Assembly (NCBI RefSeq): GCF_004354015.1
Contig: NZ_SMRU01000017.1
Location: 1 to 64,000, forward strand
DNA length: 64,000 nucleotides
Direction of reading: 5' to 3'
Source of the DNA: Arthrobacter terricola
GTDB lineage: Bacteria; Actinomycetota; Actinomycetes; Actinomycetales; Micrococcaceae
Under the pieces are notes generated by a model that ran no database searches, had not been told where the DNA came from, and saw only the letters and a list, made by a program, of their open reading frames with translations. Of this stretch, positions 58,902 through 64,000 are shown piece by piece (position 1 is the stretch's first letter; every line of letters begins with the position of its first letter). Position numbers and translations under genes: made by a program.

Positions 58902-59552
58902 AGTAACCCAAACGAAGCTCCACAGCCTCAGCAGCCCGGCAATGTCCCTCCTGCGGGTTACCAACCTCCGCAGGAATACCAAGCACCTCCGTCGTACCAG
59001 GCTCCACCGTCCTACCAGGCACCGCCGTCGTACGAGCAACCGGCACCCGGTAGCGCGCAGGCAGCTTATGGCGTCCCCCTCTCGGGCCGTGACAACACGC
59101 CTCCCGCTGGACTCGGCTACGCAGCACCTGCGAGGAACACTTTCGGCCTCGACTTCAACAACATCGCCCAGCGCTTCCGCGACACCACCGGAGTCCCGCA
59201 GCAATTGACGATTTCCTACTGGCTCTGGATTGCAGCCGCTGTCTTGGGCATCCTGCTCAGCATCGTGAACGTCGGCATCATTTCCGGCCAGTTCGGCGGA
59301 GTGTTCATCGGTGCCGCGATCACTGGCCTGGTCTTCGGAATCATCTTCGCCGCGTTTTACGTTTTCTGCGCCGTCCGATTGAAGGAAGGTGCCCGCTGGG
59401 CCCGGATCGTCCTCACCGTACTTGGCGCCTTCGCCCTCATCGGACTCTTCGGCCAAATGGTCACGGGCAACCTGAGCTTCATCGGATCCGCTGCCGCCGT
59501 GGCGGCCGCCGTCCTCATGTGGCTTCCCGAGTCGAGGAAGCACTTCCAGTAG
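58899..59552 (+). CDS. membrane protein with Pro/Gln/Tyr-rich N-terminal tail
   Basis: Protein of 217 residues. The first about 90 residues are low-complexity and hydrophilic, with repeated QAPPSYQAPPSY-type units. The rest has four membrane segments (LWIAAAVLGILLSIVNVGII and others) in the DUF4064/DUF4190-like arrangement. Shares this architecture and the LT/NISYWLWIAAAVLGI-type junction with the gene at 59871. Function unknown; tails like these are common in actinobacterial membrane proteins. Confidence 0.78.
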   Translation: MSNPNEAPQPQQPGNVPPAGYQPPQEYQAPPSYQAPPSYQAPPSYEQPAPGSAQAAYGVPLSGRDNTPPAGLGYAAPARNTFGLDFNNIAQRFRDTTGVPQQLTISYWLWIAAAVLGILLSIVNVGIISGQFGGVFIGAAITGLVFGIIFAAFYVFCAVRLKEGARWARIVLTVLGAFALIGLFGQMVTGNLSFIGSAAAVAAAVLMWLPESRKHFQ

Positions 59553-59604
59553 CAAGCACTTCCTAAAGTAAGTACGTCCTGTAACAAGCACGGAGCTCAA
59601 GCTG

Positions 59605-59642
59605 AAGGCCGCGGCAAGTCCCTCGGGGGACGCCGCGGCCTT
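59605..59642 (+). terminator. hairpin between the two tail-rich membrane genes
   Basis: AAGGCCGCGGC (59605-59615) pairs perfectly with GCCGCGGCCTT (59632-59642), followed by CCTTATT. Confidence 0.82.
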
Positions 59643-59870
59643 CCTTATTCCTAAATATCGTTGAGGTCTTTGACCCTCTGCGGGCGCGGCCGGGCGTAGT
59701 CAGGCGCCTGCGGAGGGCGCCATATCCGGTCCCTTCCCCACGCAGGCAGAATTCTTTGCACGAATCCGCCCGCGTGCTCTGCCCCCGGGGTACGGTGGAC
59801 TTAAGCCGAGCTGGGGGCAGGGCACGTGCACCCGGCAGCCGTATCTGCAGTCGACATGCAAAGGAATGCC

Positions 59871-60752
59871 ATGAGCACCCCTCCGTATCCGCCGTCCACT
59901 CCGGGCGAGAACCCTGAGCCCGAGCAGCCGAAATACGGCCAACAGGCACCGCAGAATGGGCAACAGACTCCGCAGAACGGGCAACCTTCCGCCCCGCAGT
60001 ACGGCCAGCAAGCTCCCCAGTATGGGCAACAAGCACCCCAGTACGGGCAGCAGGCCCCGCAGTACGGCCAGCAGTCGCCATACGGCCAGCAGTCCTCGGG
60101 CCAGCCCCAATACGGCCAGCAGGCTCCCCAATTTGGCCAGCCGTCGGCTCCCCAATATGGCCAGGGTGCTCCATACGGTCAAGGTGCACCGTACGGCCAA
60201 GGCGGACAGCCGTCCGCGCCCCAATATGGCCAGGGTGGACAGTACGGCCAGGGGGCCCCGTGGCCGAGCCAAATGCCGGCCCAGACGTCCGGCCTGCCTC
60301 AGCTCGTGAACATCTCCTTCTGGCTCATCATCGCGGCCGGCGTCCTGACGCTGATCGGAATTCCGTTCGAAATAGCGGTCTTCAACTCCCCTGAGGGCAA
60401 GAGCATGATCGACCAAGCCCTGTCCGCTCGCGGCACCAGTACCTCCGGCGTGGACACCAGCAGCATTATTGGCATCATCACCACCGTCACCGTCATTTTC
60501 TCAGTGATCTTCGCCGGGCTCTACGCCCTGGTTGCGTTCAAGGTGCGCAAGGGCAAGAACTGGGCCCGCATCCTTGGGACCGTTTTCGCCGCTCTTTCGC
60601 TGTTTGGACTAACGCAGCTCGGATTGGGCACCATCACGATCCTCTTGGGCGTCGCCGCGATCGTCCTGCTGTACCTGCCGGGCTCTGCACCGTACTTCCG
60701 GAAAGCGCAACCATTCGCCAACCCCTACGGACAGGGTCCGTACGGCCGCTAG
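59871..60752 (+). CDS. membrane protein with YGQQAPQ-repeat tail
   Basis: Protein of 293 residues. Residues about 20-145 consist of degenerate YGQQAPQ / YGQGAPYGQG repeats, with very high Gln, Tyr, Gly and Pro and almost no charge, a prion-like composition. Four membrane segments follow (ISFWLIIAAGVLTLIGIPFE and onward), homologous in layout to the gene before. The C-terminus ends NPYGQGPYGR, again repeat-like. RBS AAAGGAA before ATG. Function unknown. Confidence 0.78.
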   Translation: MSTPPYPPSTPGENPEPEQPKYGQQAPQNGQQTPQNGQPSAPQYGQQAPQYGQQAPQYGQQAPQYGQQSPYGQQSSGQPQYGQQAPQFGQPSAPQYGQGAPYGQGAPYGQGGQPSAPQYGQGGQYGQGAPWPSQMPAQTSGLPQLVNISFWLIIAAGVLTLIGIPFEIAVFNSPEGKSMIDQALSARGTSTSGVDTSSIIGIITTVTVIFSVIFAGLYALVAFKVRKGKNWARILGTVFAALSLFGLTQLGLGTITILLGVAAIVLLYLPGSAPYFRKAQPFANPYGQGPYGR

Positions 60753-60783
60753 GCATCCTCGAAGCCTGGAAAGAACGCGAACA

Positions 60784-60835
60784 CGGGCGCAGTCCCGGCT
60801 TGGCCCTAGAGCGCCTGGCCCGGGGTCTGCGCCCG
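60784..60835. terminator. convergent hairpin overlapping the rex 3' end
   Basis: CGGGCGCAG (60784-60792) pairs with CTGCGCCCG (60827-60835). The right arm lies within the last codons of rex. Confidence 0.6.
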
Positions 60836-61513
60836 TTGTGCGTGATAGGCGAGGATCTGCAGTTCGGTGGCCATGTCCACTTTGCGCAGGTTCACGTGCG
60901 GCGGGACTTGGAGTAGCACGGGGGCGAAACTGAGGATGCTGCGGATGCCGGCATTGATGACCCTGTCACAAACGTCCTGGGCAACCGCGGCGGGCAACGC
61001 CAGGACCACCATGTTGGTGCCGGTCCGCTGCAGGACCAATTCGAGGTTCGCGGCGTCGCTGACCCGCAACCACCCGACTTCGTTCCCGATGACCATGGGG
61101 TCCGCGTCAAGGATCGCGACGACGTCGAAACCCCGCGACTCGAATCCCCCGTACCGGGCCAGCGCCTTGCCCAGGTTACCGGCGCCTACGATTGCGACCT
61201 TCCAGTCGTGCGTGAGGCCGAGCGCGGCCGCGATGTGCCGGCTCAGGTACTGGACCTCATATCCCACGCCGCGGGTTCCATACGATCCGACATATGAGAG
61301 GTCCTTGCGAAGAGTGGACGAACTCACGCCGGACGCTTCCGCCAACGCATCGGAAGAAACACGCTCAACACCTTCGGCAAGGAGCGAATTCAGCGCGCGC
61401 AAATAGAGCGTCATCCGGGCCACGGCCGCGGGCGGTATCTGCTTGGAAGCAGAGTCCTTGTCCCCGGGCACAGCCTCGGCGGACGGTTCCAGCGCAGTCA
61501 CGTTCTTCTCCAT
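60806..61513 (-). CDS. rex: redox-sensing transcriptional repressor Rex
   Basis: NAD(H)-sensing repressor of 235 residues. The winged helix is VSSDALAEASGVSSSTLRKD with LSYVGSYGTRGVGYEV. The Rossmann domain starts at WKVAIVGAGNLGKALARYGG. Rex releases DNA when NADH is high and controls respiratory genes in Gram-positives, so its presence close to menaquinone and cytochrome c genes fits, although no clear Rex box was found in their promoters. ATG 61513; a GTG four codons in, with GGAG before it, is an alternative start. Confidence 0.95.
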   Translation of the reverse strand: MEKNVTALEPSAEAVPGDKDSASKQIPPAAVARMTLYLRALNSLLAEGVERVSSDALAEASGVSSSTLRKDLSYVGSYGTRGVGYEVQYLSRHIAAALGLTHDWKVAIVGAGNLGKALARYGGFESRGFDVVAILDADPMVIGNEVGWLRVSDAANLELVLQRTGTNMVVLALPAAVAQDVCDRVINAGIRSILSFAPVLLQVPPHVNLRKVDMATELQILAYHAQRAQTPGQAL

Positions 61514-61563
61514 TGCGTTGCTTTGTTTCCCACTCTATTGCCAACAAAGCACCGGGCGCATGT

Positions 61564-61818
61564 TTAGGCGGCCAAGGCCTTCTTGAGCACCCTCTCCAAT
61601 CGCGCCTCATCGATTTTCCAAAAATCGCGCTGGATTCCGTCGACGAAAACCACCGGAATCTCTTCCGCGTACTGCTCGCGAAGTGCCGGGTCCGCGTCGA
61701 TGGACTGTTCAGTCCACCCAAGCCCGAGGCTGGATGTGACGCGCTCGACGGCGGCACGCGCCGCGGTGCACAGGTGGCAGTCAGCCTTGGTGAGGAGTAC
61801 AACGTCGGGATGTGGCAT
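61564..61818 (-). CDS. glutaredoxin-like thiol protein
   Basis: Protein of 84 residues with the motif CHLC in LTKADCHLCTAARAAVERV and EEIPVVFVDGIQRDFWKIDE, matching DUF836/glutaredoxin-like proteins that are commonly encoded next to rex. A small thiol-disulphide oxidoreductase in the cytoplasm. Located 50 bp upstream of rex in the same orientation, likely co-transcribed. Confidence 0.88.
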   Translation of the reverse strand: MPHPDVVLLTKADCHLCTAARAAVERVTSSLGLGWTEQSIDADPALREQYAEEIPVVFVDGIQRDFWKIDEARLERVLKKALAA

Positions 61819-61947
61819 GTTTCAAAGGTAACCGGGCGTTGCGCCAGCGTCGAACACGGCCGCACGCCAGGCGGCCAGGCCGCCGTCGGGCTCTGTTCAA
61901 AAAGTCCGACGCGACCACGCTGGACGGCAGCGGGCCGGGCAAGTGAC

Positions 61948-61962
61948 TAGACTCGTGGCATG
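61948..61962 (+). promoter_or_regulatory. leaderless promoter of the HAD gene
   Basis: TAGACT (61948-61953), 6 nt (CGTGGC) and ATG 61960. Confidence 0.5.
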
Positions 61963-62778
61963 CCCGACGAGAAGAACACCGCTGTGGCCACTGTGCCGGC
62001 TGCCACGCAGCAACACGGCGAAGCCGCATTCTTCGACGTCGATAACACGCTGATGAAGGGCGCCAGCCTCTTCCATGTGGCCCGGAAGATGTACGAGCGG
62101 AAGGCGTTCACGCTCACCCAGGCCGCCGGCTTCGCATGGAAACAATTCAAGTTCATCTTGCGTGGCGAAAACATGGAGGACGTCCATGCGGTTCGGGATT
62201 CTGCCCTGACCCTCGCGGCCGGGATCAAAGTTTCCGAAATTACGGCGCTGGGCGAAGAAGTCTACGACGAAATGATCGAGTCCAGGATCTGGCCGGGAAC
62301 CAAGGCTTTGGCCGAACAGCACCTGCGCGTCGGGCGGAAAGTCTGGCTGGTGACCGCCACTCCGATCGAGGTTGCCAGCGTGATTTCCACCCGCCTTGGC
62401 CTGACGGGCGCCCTGGGCACCGTGGGTGAAATCAAAGACGGCGCCTTTACCGGCAAGCTTGTGGGCGAAATCCTGCACGGAACCGCCAAGGCAGTTGCGG
62501 TGCAGGGTGTCGCGGACCGGGATGGCCTGGATCTCACACGCTGCTGGGCATACAGCGATTCGCACAACGATATCCCCCTGCTGACCCTGGTAGGCCACCC
62601 TGTGTGCATCAATCCCGATGCCCGACTGCGCCGCCATGCCAGGGAGAACAACTGGCCCGTCTACGACTTCCGCTCAGGCCGACGCGCCGCCACCTTCGGC
62701 CTCAAGGCTGCCACCGTGGGCGGCGCGGTGTATGGATTGTGGCGCGGGTTCTCGAAATTCCGCGGGCCACGCCTCTAG
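61960..62778 (+). CDS. HAD-superfamily IB hydrolase (SerB-like)
   Basis: Phosphatase of 272 residues. The nucleophile motif is FFDVDNTLMKGASL (DxD), followed by VWLVTATPIEVASVISTRLG (motif II Thr) and AYSDSHNDIPLLTLVGHPVC (motif IV). This group (HAD-IB/CicA-like) includes phosphoserine and lysophosphatidate-type phosphatases; the substrate is not determined. Divergent from the rex-glutaredoxin pair. Confidence 0.9.
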   Translation: MPDEKNTAVATVPAATQQHGEAAFFDVDNTLMKGASLFHVARKMYERKAFTLTQAAGFAWKQFKFILRGENMEDVHAVRDSALTLAAGIKVSEITALGEEVYDEMIESRIWPGTKALAEQHLRVGRKVWLVTATPIEVASVISTRLGLTGALGTVGEIKDGAFTGKLVGEILHGTAKAVAVQGVADRDGLDLTRCWAYSDSHNDIPLLTLVGHPVCINPDARLRRHARENNWPVYDFRSGRRAATFGLKAATVGGAVYGLWRGFSKFRGPRL

Positions 62779-62887
62779 CCTTCGCTCCTCCTCGCGACGC
62801 GCATCCGGTTTCGCGACGCCAAGAATGCCTTTCGCGCCAGGGAATTCCCGTGTCGAAAGTCATTCTCCGCTTCGCCAGCCAACATCG

Positions 62888-62938
62888 GCGTCGCGAAGCC
62901 AAGCCCCGCGTCGCCACGCCAGCCCCGCGTCGCCACGC
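62888..62938. repeat. short GC-rich tandem repeat
   Basis: GCGTCGCGAAGCCAAGCCCC, then GCGTCGCCACGCCAGCCCC and GCGTCGCCACGC: units of 20, 19 and a partial. Related GCGACGC stretches precede it (62795-62820). It sits between the HAD stop and the bS22 terminator; otherwise the 210-bp gap is empty. Confidence 0.7.
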
Positions 62939-62940
62939 AA

Positions 62941-62974
62941 AAATGCCCGCCGCCTCAGAAGGCGACGGGCATTT
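62941..62974. terminator. bidirectional hairpin after bS22
   Basis: AAATGCCCGCCGCC pairs with GGCGACGGGCATTT (one mismatch), with A and T tracts on the outer sides. Confidence 0.85.
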
Positions 62975-62992
62975 ACGCTTTGTGAAGTATTC

Positions 62993-63091
62993 CTACTTCT
63001 TGTTGCGGCGCTGGTGGCGAGTCTTGCGAAGCAGCTTGCGGTGCTTCTTCTTGGCCATACGCTTGCGGCGCTTCTTAATAACTGAACCCAC
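62993..63091 (-). CDS. small ribosomal protein bS22 (AURKAIP1/COX24 domain)
   Basis: A 32-residue, extremely basic protein starting VGSVIKKRRKRMAKKKHRKL (GTG start). It matches the AURKAIP1/COX24 motif and the tiny protein bS22 seen in mycobacterial small ribosomal subunits. Start GTG 63091 with AAGGAA 5 nt upstream; terminator downstream. Too short for many annotation pipelines. Confidence 0.93.
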   Translation of the reverse strand: MGSVIKKRRKRMAKKKHRKLLRKTRHQRRNKK

Positions 63092-63263
63092 GAAAGTTCC
63101 TTACCAACTAGATGAAAGGTCCTGTCTGTTGGAAAAGGTCCGCGGACAGAGCAGCAGACTAAACAACTGACAGATTCTTACAATGACGTAAAACGTTCCT
63201 TAACAGGGTACCGCCTATCGAGGGCACCCAATGACCGTTGGCCCGGCCGGGAACCAGCAGGAC

Positions 63264-63476
63264 CTAAGCGGTCTCCGAGTTTCCGTCGACCACTGCACCC
63301 TTGAGGTACTGGTCAACTGCTTCTTCGGGGACACGGAATGACCGCCCGAAACGGACGGCCGGCATGTCACCGGAGTGGACCAGGCGGTACACGGTCATTT
63401 TGGAAACCCGGAGGACTTCGGCAACCTCAGCCACGGTCATGAACCGCGCGTTCGAGAAGTTAGTCTCTGCGGACAT
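63264..63476 (-). CDS. bldC: BldC-type MerR-like DNA-binding protein
   Basis: Small DNA-binding protein of 70 residues, consisting of only a MerR/excisionase-type helix-turn-helix: MTVAEVAEVLRVSKMTVYRL then VHSGDMPAVRFGRSFRVPEE. In Streptomyces BldC binds direct repeats and delays development; in Arthrobacter relatives its role is not known. AAAGGAA upstream of ATG. No other regulator or phage gene flanks it. Confidence 0.9.
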   Translation of the reverse strand: MSAETNFSNARFMTVAEVAEVLRVSKMTVYRLVHSGDMPAVRFGRSFRVPEEAVDQYLKGAVVDGNSETA

Positions 63477-63635
63477 TCTCCATATTCCTTTGCTCTCAGC
63501 GATAGACGGCGAACCCCAGCATTCATAACCTGGTGTGCCGATGCTGAGCCATCAAACAACCATGTGCTAGATACTCTAGAGGCTGCTGGTACCAAAGTGA
63601 AAGTCTTTCGGCCGAGAGTCCGCAGATCGGAATCG
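63477..63635. other. upstream region of bldC
   Basis: No gene supported. It has an imperfect inverted repeat CAGCAT/ATGCTG (63523-63550) about 50 bp before the start. A possible promoter on the minus strand lies near 63568-63600 (TTGGTA and TAGAGT/TATCTA). Also holds the end of the DAHP synthase transcript. Confidence 0.4.
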
Positions 63636-64000
63636 CTAGGCAGCGGCTCCCAAACGGCGCTTCCGCGAAGATGCCGCGAGTTGGTCCAGGACGGACACCG
63701 TCACGTCCCATTCCATGCAGGCGTCAGTGACGCTTTGGCCGTACACGAGCGGCTGGTCGCCCAGGACCTGCCGCTCGACGTCGAGGTTCTGCGCCCCGCC
63801 CACAAGGAAGCTCTCCAGCATGACGCCGGCAATCGCCGTCGTCGGATCCGCTTCCAGCTGCGCGCCGATTTCCAAGGCGACTTCCGCTTGGCGGTGGTGG
63901 CTCTTGCCGCTGTTGGCATGGCTCGCATCGACGATCAGCCGCGGGTTCAGCCCCTTCACTGAGAGTTTCTCCGAGGCCGCGGCGACGTCGTCGGCGGAGT
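63636..64000 (-). CDS. 3-deoxy-7-phosphoheptulonate synthase, class I, C-terminal part
   Basis: First enzyme of the shikimate pathway (condensation of PEP and erythrose-4-phosphate). Only the last about 120 residues are present; the frame stays open to the window edge. VDASHANSGKSHHRQAEVAL holds the conserved metal-site His, GVMLESFLVGGAQNLD the Glu and SVTDACMEWD the Asp, the order expected for AroG/AroF/AroH-type enzymes. Many actinobacteria carry the unrelated class II form instead, so this copy is worth noting. Confidence 0.92.
   Translation of the reverse strand, partial: SADDVAAASEKLSVKGLNPRLIVDASHANSGKSHHRQAEVALEIGAQLEADPTTAIAGVMLESFLVGGAQNLDVERQVLGDQPLVYGQSVTDACMEWDVTVSVLDQLAASSRKRRLGAAA

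Noticed and set aside
62985..63000. TTTGTGAAGTATTCC resembling half of a Rex box
   Set aside because: The second half-site does not fit, and the position is behind bS22, not in a promoter.
63264..63476. Excisionase-like gene as a sign of an integrated phage
   Set aside because: The sequence fits BldC better and no integrase, att site or phage genes flank it.

Overview
The window looks like chromosomal DNA of a high-GC Gram-positive soil actinobacterium of the Arthrobacter group (Micrococcaceae). This is inferred from gene content and style: menaquinone genes, a system II cytochrome c maturation operon, a BldC-type regulator, the tiny actinobacterial ribosomal protein bS22, GTG/TTG starts, many apparently leaderless genes, and several carbon-catabolic operons with their own regulators. 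No rRNA, tRNA or prophage was seen, and the only mobile element is the tail of an IS110-type insertion sequence at the left edge.

Left part (1-24 kb): the IS110 tail, then a SipW-like signal peptidase fused to an Hpt-like domain; an aromatic/histidinol-phosphate aminotransferase with an amino-acid permease; a five-gene operon (MFS exporter, cupin, aldo/keto reductase, flavodoxin, carboxymuconolactone decarboxylase) divergent from an XRE regulator; an ABC-2 exporter pair; and a betaine-type ABC importer (its binding-protein gene is frameshifted) with a DapA-family aldolase/lyase and an aldehyde dehydrogenase, divergent from an IclR regulator. Next come a TasA-like SipW substrate, a second small secreted protein, oligopeptidase B, and a two-component pair. 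A 59-aa secreted Thr-rich peptide gene is hidden between the kinase and the regulator.

Middle (25-44 kb): three phenylacetate-catabolism loci, paaI-paaK-paaR, paaZ, and thiolase/enoyl-CoA hydratase/paaH. They are tied together by three similar palindromic operators that probably bind the TetR regulator encoded among them. Between them lies a LacI-controlled sugar operon (binding protein, two permeases, ThuA, two Gfo/Idh/MocA oxidoreductases), which suggests oxidation of a disaccharide or anhydrosugar through keto-sugar intermediates.

Right part (44-64 kb): a pentapeptide-repeat protein, a dienelactone hydrolase, an asparagine-type permease and a CPBP protease. These are followed by respiratory housekeeping: menB-menE-menA, then phosphatase-ResA-CcdA-ResB-CcsB, and later the redox sensor Rex. 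The end holds YceI, two Q/P/Y/G-rich membrane proteins, a glutaredoxin-like protein, a HAD phosphatase, bS22, BldC and the C-terminus of a class I DAHP synthase.

The most unusual signal is not a gene. Five intergenic arrays between 16.4 and 31.7 kb are built from units with an exact (or nearly exact) 32-bp spacing. Each unit starts with a conserved GTGAGCGRGCGT-like core followed by more variable sequence. Thirteen genes carry a TANNNT -10 box exactly 6 or 7 nt before the start codon, the hallmark of leaderless transcripts.
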